Shown here one piece after another: positions 1 to 5,777 of a stretch of 5,777 bases of DNA (its first letter is position 1; every line of letters starts with the position of its first letter). Below the pieces are notes generated by a model, which made no database searches, was not told where the DNA came from, and saw nothing but the letters and a program-made list of their open reading frames with translations. A program made the translations under genes and the position numbers. The stretch is taken from positions 1-5,777 of the forward strand of contig CANRCH010000108.1 of NCBI GenBank assembly GCA_947629065.1, given 5' to 3'. This DNA comes from an uncultured Aliarcobacter sp. GTDB taxonomy: Bacteria; Campylobacterota; Campylobacteria; Campylobacterales; Arcobacteraceae.

Positions 1-1
1 T

Positions 2-1501
2 TTAATGGATGGAGATATTGATGTTAAAAGTAATAAAGGCTTTGGAAGTGAGTTCTATTTTAATATTAAACTAAAAGTATCTCACAACAAAAGACATAAT
101 ATTGAAGTACCAAACTTCCTAGAAAATTGTACATTTTTAGTAGTTGATGATAATGAAATAGAAAGAGAGATTATCTCATCACTTCTAAAATCTTGGAATA
201 TAACACCAATTGTTTGCAGTAGTGGAAGAGAAGCTATAAAAATAGCTTCAAAAGTTGATATAGATTATTTAATTGTAGATTGGAAAATGCCTGAAATTGA
301 CGGGCTTGATGTAATAGAAAGCATATCTAAAATGCAAAATAAAACTTTCCCAAAAATGATTATGATTAGTGCTTTATTAAAAAATGACTTAGAAAAAGTT
401 GCCTTAAAAAGAGATATAAAACCTGATACTATTTTAAATAAGCCTATTACTCAATCAGCACTTTTAAATGCTATTTTAGAAGATGAGAATATAAATTTAA
501 AATCAAAAGAGCTTAAAAAGACATATTTCAAAGGTAAAATTTTACTTGTTGAAGATAATGAGACAAATCAACTTGTTGCTAGTGATATTTTAAAATCTTA
601 CTCTTTAGAAGTAGATATTGCAACAAATGGTATTGAAGCTGTTGAACTACATAGTTTAAACTCTTATGATTTAATCCTAATGGATTTACAAATGCCTTTA
701 ATGGATGGTTTTGAAGCTAGTAGAAAAATAAGAGAAAAAGACAAAAGTATTCCAATTGTTGCACTTAGTGCTGCTGTTATGAAAAAAGATAAAGAGCAAA
801 GCTTTGAAGCACAAATGAATGAACATCTTGCAAAGCCAATAAATATAAAAGAGCTTGAAGCAACTTTGAAAAAATATTTAGAAAGTATTACTAGCTATGA
901 AGAGAAAAAAGGAATAGATGATATTAGTTTTGTATTTGATATAAAAGGAATAAACTTTAAAAGACTTCAAGATATATACTCAAGCCAAGATAGAGTTTTA
1001 AATATACTAAAAATCTATTCAAATAGTACAAAACCTATTATTGAAAAACTTCAAAATCTTGAAATATCTGATAAAGAGTTTAATTCTACAATCCATCTTC
1101 TAAAAGGAACAAGTGCAAATATTGGGGCTTTTGAGATATATGAACTTTGTTTAAAAATCGAACAAAGTGAAAATTTAGAGTATTTACAAAAACTAAAAAA
1201 TGAACTTCTAATAGTTGTAAATAGTTTAATAAAAAATATTGATGAGAAAATCAATCTAAACTTCACAAACTTTGATGAAACAATAAATAAAGAGCAACTA
1301 TTAATCTTATTAAAAAATATAGAAGAACGCCTTAATTTAAGTGAATTTATTGAAGATGATAAGAAAAACCTTCTTATAAGTTCTTTGAAAAATCATCTAG
1401 AAGATAGTGAATTAATATCTAATCTTGAAAATCAAATTGATAATTTTGAGTATGATGATGCACTAAAATCAATAAATGAGATTAATTTGGCTTTACAATA
1501 A
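2..1501 (+). CDS. Hybrid sensor histidine kinase, C-terminal part (HATPase end - REC - REC - Hpt), 5' truncated
   Basis: This is the C-terminal portion of a multistep phosphorelay sensor kinase; the sensor, the dimerisation histidine domain and most of the ATPase lie upstream of the window. Numbering from the Met at base 5, residues 1-23 match the last strands of a HATPase_c domain (LMDGDIDVKS, then GFGSEFYFNIKL), so this Met is internal and not a start. Receiver domain 1 spans about 42-160, with acidic pair D48/D49, phospho-acceptor D92 in VDWKMPEIDG, S122 and K146. Receiver domain 2 spans about 177-292, with E183/D184, D227 in MDLQMPLMDG, S255 and K277. An Hpt domain at about 315-415 carries phospho-histidine H364 in the motif IHLLKGTSANIGA. 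Residues 425-498 form a charged helical tail often seen after such Hpt domains. All phosphorelay residues are intact. The signal sensed and the output partner cannot be told from here. It is separated from pnuC by 75 bases and is probably a different transcription unit. Confidence 0.93.
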   Translation, partial: LMDGDIDVKSNKGFGSEFYFNIKLKVSHNKRHNIEVPNFLENCTFLVVDDNEIEREIISSLLKSWNITPIVCSSGREAIKIASKVDIDYLIVDWKMPEIDGLDVIESISKMQNKTFPKMIMISALLKNDLEKVALKRDIKPDTILNKPITQSALLNAILEDENINLKSKELKKTYFKGKILLVEDNETNQLVASDILKSYSLEVDIATNGIEAVELHSLNSYDLILMDLQMPLMDGFEASRKIREKDKSIPIVALSAAVMKKDKEQSFEAQMNEHLAKPINIKELEATLKKYLESITSYEEKKGIDDISFVFDIKGINFKRLQDIYSSQDRVLNILKIYSNSTKPIIEKLQNLEISDKEFNSTIHLLKGTSANIGAFEIYELCLKIEQSENLEYLQKLKNELLIVVNSLIKNIDEKINLNFTNFDETINKEQLLILLKNIEERLNLSEFIEDDKKNLLISSLKNHLEDSELISNLENQIDNFEYDDALKSINEINLALQ

Positions 1502-1540
1502 AAAAGCAACTGTTTGGTATAGCTAGTTTTAGAGCTTTTT
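1501..1540 (+). terminator. Possible weak terminator after the hybrid kinase gene
   Basis: AAAAAGC at 1501-1507 is complementary to GCTTTTT at 1534-1540, and inside it AACT (1508-1511) can pair with AGTT (1525-1528), leaving a 5-base bulge on one side. The structure ends in a run of five T at 1536-1540, as an intrinsic terminator would. The stem is mostly A-T pairs and the loop is long, so the hairpin is weak, and in DNA this AT-rich such matches arise by chance. It is listed because it lies directly at a stop codon and before a probable new promoter. Confidence 0.25.
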
Positions 1541-1549
1541 AGATAAAAT
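1527..1549 (+). promoter_or_regulatory. Candidate sigma-70 promoter for the pnuC-kinase-uvrC-alr operon
   Basis: TAAAAT at 1544-1549 is a good -10 box for Campylobacterota, which typically lack a conserved -35 element and instead have T-rich stretches upstream. Such stretches are present here (TTTT at 1527-1530, TTTTT at 1536-1540). Transcription would begin near 1556, giving a leader of about 20 bases that contains the SD sequence. A small 5-bp inverted repeat (TAGAT/ATCTA, 1540-1552) overlaps the -10 box but is too short to call an operator. The gap is too small to hold a TPP or other large riboswitch. Confidence 0.4.
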
Positions 1550-1563
1550 CTATCCTATTTTAT

Positions 1564-1570
1564 AAAAGGA
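1564..1570 (+). promoter_or_regulatory. Ribosome binding site fixing the TTG start of pnuC
   Basis: AAAAGGA lies 6 bases before the TTG at 1577, an ideal SD spacing. The ATG at 1570 overlaps this SD and is in the wrong frame, so the SD supports the rare TTG codon as the start. Confidence 0.7.
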
Positions 1571-1576
1571 TGTTTT

Positions 1577-2185
1577 TTGGAGAATCTTTTTTCAAACTTA
1601 AATGAAGCTTTTAATCTTATGTCAAATTGGGAAATTCTAGCTGCATCTTTGTCTATAATCTACCTACTAATGGCGATTAAACAAAATATTTGGTGTTGGG
1701 CAGCTGCATTTTTTAGTACCTTAATTTATACAATTTTGTTTTTTGATGCAAATTTACTAATGTCAAGTTTGCTAAATGCTTACTATTTAATAATGGCAAT
1801 TTATGGATTTTACTCTTGGAAGTTTGCAAATAATGAAAATAGTAGTGAGCTGAAAATTAGTTCTTATGGATTAAAAAAGAATTTAATAATAATTTCTACT
1901 TTGGCAATAATCTCTTATTTTGTTGGTTTCTATATGCAAAACTATACAGATGCTGTAAATGCTTATTTGGACTCAACAATTACAGTTTTTGCACTATTTG
2001 CAACTTTTATGATGACAAGAAAAATCTTGGAAAACTGGCTATATTGGATAGTTATTGATACAAGTGCTATTTATTTATATATAAATCAAGAGTTTTATGT
2101 AACAGCACTTTTAATGGCAATTTATACTGTTTTAGCAGCAATTGCTTATTTTGAATGGAAAAGAGAGTTAAAAAGTGAATCTTGA
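1577..2185 (+). CDS. pnuC: PnuC-family vitamin transporter (nicotinamide riboside or thiamine type)
   Basis: A 202-residue inner-membrane protein of the PnuC family, whose members move nicotinamide riboside or, in the PnuT branch, thiamine by facilitated diffusion, with later phosphorylation trapping the substrate. Family hallmarks are KQNIWCW (35-41), IYGFYSW (75-81), ENWLYWIVID (152-161) and the closing YFEWKR (191-196). Seven hydrophobic segments are visible, at about 18-36, 38-56, 60-80, 101-119, 133-147, 151-169 and 173-192. This agrees with the known seven-helix fold, and the length is normal. The start is TTG, chosen from the SD 6 bases upstream and because the preceding ATG is out of frame; the next in-frame Met is residue 15, which would clip only the N-terminal tail. 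The last 11 bases overlap the kinase gene downstream, which points to coupled translation and a shared task. The family call is firm. The substrate is not: the kinase neighbour could fit thiamine as well as nicotinamide riboside, so read the symbol as a family name. Confidence 0.88.
   Translation: MENLFSNLNEAFNLMSNWEILAASLSIIYLLMAIKQNIWCWAAAFFSTLIYTILFFDANLLMSSLLNAYYLIMAIYGFYSWKFANNENSSELKISSYGLKKNLIIISTLAIISYFVGFYMQNYTDAVNAYLDSTITVFALFATFMMTRKILENWLYWIVIDTSAIYLYINQEFYVTALLMAIYTVLAAIAYFEWKRELKSES
2161..2167 (+). promoter_or_regulatory. Ribosome binding site for the phosphotransferase, inside pnuC
   Basis: AAGAGAG sits 7 bases before the GTG at 2175, within the last codons of pnuC. It is a partial SD match. 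A TAA at 2169-2171 in the kinase frame means GTG 2175 is the first usable start codon in that frame. Confidence 0.45.
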
Positions 2186-2927
2186 TGATATAAAAAAATA
2201 TAATATTTTTAAAAGTGAATTAATAAATCTTCAACTACTTAAAACTCAAGGTTTTAATAATATTTCATATCTTTTAAAAACTTTTGATAAAAGCTATGTG
2301 TTAAGAGTTTTTAAATCGAAAAAGAGTGTAAATATTAGTAGAAATTTTGAGTTTAATGCACAAAAAAGAGCTTTTAAAAAAGGATTTGCCACAAAACCAA
2401 TTTTTCTAAATGAAAATTTTATGATATATGAGTATGAAGCTGGAATTCATAAAGAAAAATTAAGCTATTTTGAAATAGAAGATCTTAGTAAAATTGTAAA
2501 AAAGATGCATAAAATCAATCTAAAATCAAAAGATTATAACTTTGAGAAAGATTTAGAGTACTATGCATCTGTTTTAAAAGATAAAAATAGTTCTAAACTT
2601 CTTGAAGAGACAAAAAAATCTTTAAAAATTTTAAAAAACTTTAAAAAAGATTTGGTTTTAACTCATCACGATTTAAATCCAAAAAATATAATTTTCACTC
2701 CAAACAAAAAGATTTTAATCTTAGATTGGGAGTATGCTGGAACAAATGATAGATTTTTTGACCTTGCAACTATTTGTGTGGAGTTTAAATTTGATAAAAT
2801 CGAAGAGAGACTTTTTCTAAATAGCTATTTTGATAAGATAAAGAAAAGTGATTTAATAAAACTAAAAGAGTATAAAAAAATATATAAAAATATCTGTTCT
2901 TTATGGTTTAGTTCTTTGCATAAGTAG
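2175..2927 (+). CDS. APH/choline-kinase-fold phosphotransferase, probable small-molecule (vitamin) kinase
   Basis: A 250-residue soluble kinase of the APH superfamily, which includes choline/ethanolamine kinases (LicA) and the thiamine kinase ThiK. The N-terminal lobe shows GFNNISYLL (26-34) followed by YVLRVFKS (41-48), matching the 'G..N..Y.. ..yvlR' pattern of choline and thiamine kinases. The catalytic loop is LTHHDLNPKNIIF (162-174), with the Brenner-type H164-x-D166 and N171. The metal-binding segment is ILDWEYAG (182-189) with D184, followed by DRFFDLA (192-198). All catalytic residues are present and the length is slightly below the family norm. The GTG start is forced by an in-frame stop just upstream; it has a modest SD, and the 11-base overlap with pnuC suggests translational coupling. 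By context I infer that it phosphorylates the compound brought in by the PnuC-type protein and so traps it. Thiamine is an attractive candidate because ThiK belongs to this fold, but choline, ethanolamine or a riboside are not excluded. No gene symbol is justified. Confidence 0.82.
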   Translation: MNLDDIKKYNIFKSELINLQLLKTQGFNNISYLLKTFDKSYVLRVFKSKKSVNISRNFEFNAQKRAFKKGFATKPIFLNENFMIYEYEAGIHKEKLSYFEIEDLSKIVKKMHKINLKSKDYNFEKDLEYYASVLKDKNSSKLLEETKKSLKILKNFKKDLVLTHHDLNPKNIIFTPNKKILILDWEYAGTNDRFFDLATICVEFKFDKIEERLFLNSYFDKIKKSDLIKLKEYKKIYKNICSLWFSSLHK

Positions 2928-2934
2928 TTTAAAA

Positions 2935-4797
2935 ATGAATTTTGAAATAAGTTTAGAAGAGAAATTAAAACAACTCCCAAGCAGTGCTGGAGTTTATCAA
3001 TACTTTGATGCTTCTGGGCATTTACTATATATAGGAAAAGCAAAAAATCTTAAAAATAGAGTAAAAAGCTACTTCAAATTTACACCAAATCTTCAAGCGG
3101 CACCTGATTTAAGTCCACGAATTTATAAAATGATTTGTGAAACAAAAGCTTTGGAATGGATAGTTTTACCAAATGAAAATGAAGCTTTGATTTTGGAAAA
3201 CTCACTTATAAAACAACTAAAACCAAAATATAATGTACTTTTAAGAGATGATAAAACATATCCATATATTTTTGTAGATTTAAATGAAGATTTTCCTAGA
3301 CTTGAAATCACAAGAAAAATAGAAAAAGGGAAAAATATAAAATATTTTGGACCATACTCAAGTGGTGCAAAAGATATTTTGGACACTATTTACGAAATAG
3401 TTCCACTTGTTCAAAAAAAATCTTGCATAAATGGTAAAAAAGCTTGTCTATTTCATCAAATAGGAAAATGCCTTGCACCTTGTGAAGGAAAAATAACAAA
3501 AGAAGAGTATAAAAAAATCCTAGATGAAGCACTTCTATATATCTACAACAAATCAAAACTTCTTTCAAAACTTGAAGATAAAATGAATTTTTATTCAAGT
3601 GAATTTAGATTTGAAGAAGCTTTGGTTTTACGAGATAGAATCAAAACTATAGAAAAATCTCAAATAAAATCTAGTATAGATTTAGCGTCAAACGAAGATA
3701 TAGATATTTTTAGTGTTGCACATAAAAATGAAAAAGCTGTGGTTGTAAAAATGTTCTTAAGAGATGGAAAAATAGCATCTTCAAGCCACGATTTTATAAA
3801 GATTTTAACTATTGAAGATGAAAAAAGTTTTGATTATAGTGAGATTTATAAAAGAGCTATAATTAACTACTATAAAGATGATTTGCCTATTGTTCCAAAA
3901 GAGATTTTAATAAGTGATGTACTAGAAAATGAAGATATAGAAGAGCTTGAAGAGTATTTAAAAAATAGATTTAACAAAAGAGTAAAAATCACAAATCCAA
4001 AAATAGATAAGAAAAAAACTCTTTGTGATGTAGCAAAAAATAACGCTTTTGAACTTTTAAGAATAGAGTTTAGTAAAGAGAAATCTACAATTTATAGTGA
4101 GATAAAAGAGCTTTTTTCTCTAAATACTCTTCCATATATTATAGAAACTTTTGACAACTCACATATGATGGGACAAGCAAGAGTTGGTGGAATGGTTGTT
4201 TATAAAGAGGAGTTAGAAAACTTTTCAAAACAAGATTATAGACACTACAATCTTGAAAGCCTTGATGAATATTCACAAATGAGAGAGCTTTTAAGCAAAA
4301 GAGCTGAAAGTTTTATAAAAAATCCAGCACCTGATTTGTGGATAATTGATGGTGGTTCAACTCTACTAAATCTAGCTTTTATGATTAGCCAAAGTGTGGG
4401 AATAAATCTTGATATTATTGCTATTTCAAAAGAGAAAATAGATGCAAAAGCACATAGAGCAAAAGGAAAAGCAAATGATATTTTGCATTTTAGAAATAAA
4501 GATGGGCAAATTGAGTCTTTAAAGCTGTTAAATAGTGATAAAAGATTACAATTCGTGCAAAAATTAAGAGATGAAGCACATAGATTTGCTATATCTTTTC
4601 ATAAGAAACAGAAAAGAAAAGAGGATAAAGAGATATCTCTTCATCAAATAACTGGAATTGGACCAGCAAAAATCAAAAAACTTCTTCTATATTTTGGAGA
4701 GTTTGAAAAAATAAAAAATGCATCTTTTGAAGAGTTAAAAGAGGTTTTAAATCAAAAAGATGCACAAAATATTGTAGATTATTTTCAGAAGGATTAA
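2935..4797 (+). CDS. uvrC: Excinuclease ABC subunit C (UvrC)
   Basis: The 620-residue dual-incision nuclease of nucleotide excision repair, which is recruited by DNA-bound UvrB and cuts on both sides of a lesion. An N-terminal GIY-YIG nuclease (about 14-100) shows GVY (19-21), YIG (32-34), R42 and ENEALILE (81-88). Four cysteines, C164, C171, C179 and C183, match the known UvrC Fe-S cluster site. A UVR/UvrB-binding helix pair lies at about 209-241 ([11 protein letters not shown] at its core). The RNase H-like nuclease domain has D407 in [13 protein letters not shown] at 444-446, D472 in IIDGGS and H549 in DEAHRFAI, corresponding to the known catalytic acids and histidine. The first helix-hairpin-helix is clear (ITGIGPAKI, 572-580); the second, at about 600-618, lacks the usual glycines ([10 protein letters not shown]). 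Length is normal for the family. The ATG start follows the kinase stop by 7 bases without a convincing SD, so reinitiation or coupling is likely. Confidence 0.98.
   Translation: MNFEISLEEKLKQLPSSAGVYQYFDASGHLLYIGKAKNLKNRVKSYFKFTPNLQAAPDLSPRIYKMICETKALEWIVLPNENEALILENSLIKQLKPKYNVLLRDDKTYPYIFVDLNEDFPRLEITRKIEKGKNIKYFGPYSSGAKDILDTIYEIVPLVQKKSCINGKKACLFHQIGKCLAPCEGKITKEEYKKILDEALLYIYNKSKLLSKLEDKMNFYSSEFRFEEALVLRDRIKTIEKSQIKSSIDLASNEDIDIFSVAHKNEKAVVVKMFLRDGKIASSSHDFIKILTIEDEKSFDYSEIYKRAIINYYKDDLPIVPKEILISDVLENEDIEELEEYLKNRFNKRVKITNPKIDKKKTLCDVAKNNAFELLRIEFSKEKSTIYSEIKELFSLNTLPYIIETFDNSHMMGQARVGGMVVYKEELENFSKQDYRHYNLESLDEYSQMRELLSKRAESFIKNPAPDLWIIDGGSTLLNLAFMISQSVGINLDIIAISKEKIDAKAHRAKGKANDILHFRNKDGQIESLKLLNSDKRLQFVQKLRDEAHRFAISFHKKQKRKEDKEISLHQITGIGPAKIKKLLLYFGEFEKIKNASFEELKEVLNQKDAQNIVDYFQKD
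4787..4793 (+). promoter_or_regulatory. Ribosome binding site fixing the GTG start of alr
   Basis: AGAAGGA, the strongest SD sequence in the window, lies in the last codons of uvrC, 6 bases before GTG 4800. It decides the start of alr, which has no ATG nearby in frame. Confidence 0.75.
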
Positions 4798-4799
4798 TT

Positions 4800-5777
4800 G
4801 TGGCAAAGATATTACTAAATAAAGAGAACCTTTTTTATAACTTAGAAACTATTTCAAAAAAAGCAAATGGAAAAGAAAAAGTTGCAGTTGTATTAAAAGA
4901 TAATGCATATGGTCACGGTATTGTAGAAATTGCAAAGCTATGTAGTGAGTTTAAAATAGAAAAAGCAATAGTAAGAAACTTCACCGATGCACAAAAAATA
5001 ATAGATTATTTTCCATATATTTTAATCCTTGCACCAAATGATTTTCACAACTATTCACATACTTTTCACATAGCAATCAATTCACTTGAAGATATTGATA
5101 AAATGCCTAAAAACTCGAAAGTTCACCTAAAAATTGATACTGGAATGCATAGAAATGGAATAGCTATAAATGATATAGAAGTGGCTATTGATGGGCTTTT
5201 AAAGCAAAATTTAGAGCTTTGTGGAGTTTTCACACACCATAGAGGTGCTGATAGTTTAAGTACAGATTTTTTCTGGCAAAATGAGAATTTCTCTAAAGCA
5301 AAAACTAAGATTAAAGAGGTATGTGAAAAACTAAATCTTAAGATACCAGCTTTTCACTCTTGTAACTCTAGTGGACTTTTTAGAAAAAATAATTTTGATG
5401 AAGACTTTGCAAGAGTGGGAATTGCAACTTATGGATATTTTGATGAACACCCTACTTTAAATTTCCCAAAATTAAAACCTGTTCTAAGCCTTTGGGCAAC
5501 AAAAATGGCAAGTAGAACTCTTAAAAAAGGTCAAAGTTTAGGCTATGGAGCAGGTTTTACAGCACAAAGAGATATGACTGTAAGCACTTATGATATTGGA
5601 TATGGGGATGGATTTTTAAGACTTAGTGAAAAAGATAAATTCACAACTGCCAGTGGATACGATATTTTAGGAAGAGTTTCAATGGATAATATAAGTGTAA
5701 ACTCAAGTGATGATGAGATTTGCATCTTTGATGATGTGAAAACTTTGGCAAAAATCCACAATACAATAACTTATGAG
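4800..5777 (+). CDS. alr: Alanine racemase, 3' truncated by window end
   Basis: The first 326 residues of a PLP-dependent alanine racemase, a cytoplasmic enzyme that interconverts L- and D-alanine to supply D-Ala for peptidoglycan. The frame stays open to the last base of the window. The PLP-binding lysine is K33 in [10 protein letters not shown] (32-40 after V31). Further Alr landmarks are [10 protein letters not shown] (111-120, with R118), FTHHRGAD (144-151), the phosphate-binding HSCNSSG (186-192), RVGIATYG (205-212), LGYGAGFTA (247-255) with Y249 in the place of the second catalytic base, the IGYGDGF motif (266-272) and GRVSMDN (291-297). Within GRVSMDN, Ser replaces the Cys seen in some characterised homologues. 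Only the last few tens of residues of the C-terminal beta domain should be missing. The GTG start follows the uvrC stop by 2 bases and has an excellent SD, so alr is cotranscribed with uvrC. All main catalytic positions are intact. Confidence 0.96.
   Translation, partial: MAKILLNKENLFYNLETISKKANGKEKVAVVLKDNAYGHGIVEIAKLCSEFKIEKAIVRNFTDAQKIIDYFPYILILAPNDFHNYSHTFHIAINSLEDIDKMPKNSKVHLKIDTGMHRNGIAINDIEVAIDGLLKQNLELCGVFTHHRGADSLSTDFFWQNENFSKAKTKIKEVCEKLNLKIPAFHSCNSSGLFRKNNFDEDFARVGIATYGYFDEHPTLNFPKLKPVLSLWATKMASRTLKKGQSLGYGAGFTAQRDMTVSTYDIGYGDGFLRLSEKDKFTTASGYDILGRVSMDNISVNSSDDEICIFDDVKTLAKIHNTITYE

Noticed and set aside
5..7. ATG at base 5 as a true gene start
   Set aside because: The preceding codon is open and the sequence around it is the interior of a HATPase domain, so the gene continues upstream of the window.
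1051..1266. 71-codon open frame on the - strand inside the Hpt-coding region
   Set aside because: Antisense shadow of a well-supported coding region; low-complexity Phe/Ser/Lys-rich composition with no domain or SD.
1502..1576. Possible TPP riboswitch or other leader element before pnuC
   Set aside because: The whole gap is 75 bases and already contains the promoter and SD; the conserved TPP riboswitch core does not fit and no matching segments are seen.
2185..2193. ATG at 2185 as an alternative start for the phosphotransferase
   Set aside because: It is out of frame with the kinase and hits a TAA after one further codon.
2825..3043. 72-codon - strand frame across the kinase/uvrC junction
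   Set aside because: Overlaps two confident genes on the opposite strand and has no recognisable motif.
3123..3598. Two adjoining - strand open frames (3123-3386 and 3386-3598) within uvrC
   Set aside because: Both lie opposite the conserved UvrC nuclease and cysteine-cluster region; Phe/Leu-rich translations are typical of the complement of Lys/Glu-rich AT-rich genes.
4798..4800. TTG at 4798 as the alr start
   Set aside because: It is in a different frame from the racemase; GTG 4800 has the right frame and an ideal SD spacing.

Overview
The window reads as a stretch of ordinary chromosome from a low-GC member of the Campylobacterota, most probably an Arcobacter/Aliarcobacter-type organism. 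The reasons are the very AT-rich base composition, heavy use of AAA/TTT/ATA codons, tight head-to-tail gene packing and the style of the UvrC and Alr proteins. The genus is an inference from overall character, not from a database match. All five genes lie on the + strand and nearly every base is coding.

Layout: (1) 2-1501 is the 3' part of a large hybrid sensor histidine kinase. The window starts in the last strand of its ATPase domain, followed by two receiver domains, an Hpt domain and a helical tail. (2) 1502-1576 is the only real intergenic gap (75 bases). It holds a weak terminator-like inverted repeat, a plausible -10 box and a clear Shine-Dalgarno (SD) sequence. (3) 1577-2185 encodes a seven-helix PnuC-family vitamin transporter with a TTG start. 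(4) 2175-2927 encodes a small APH/choline-kinase-fold phosphotransferase that overlaps the transporter gene by 11 bases and starts with GTG. (5) 2935-4797 is a complete uvrC. (6) 4800-5777 is alr (alanine racemase), starting with GTG two bases after the uvrC stop and running off the window end.

Genes 3-6 are spaced like one transcription unit: 11-base overlap, 7-base gap, 2-base gap. The first two probably work as a pair, with the PnuC-type channel letting a vitamin in by facilitated diffusion and the kinase phosphorylating it so it cannot leave. Whether the substrate is thiamine, nicotinamide riboside or something else cannot be settled from sequence alone. uvrC (nucleotide excision repair) and alr (D-alanine for peptidoglycan) look like housekeeping passengers of the same operon. 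I found no tRNA or rRNA, CRISPR array, insertion sequence, long repeat or prophage signal. The most interesting item is the unassigned transporter-kinase pair; nothing here clearly amounts to a new biological system.
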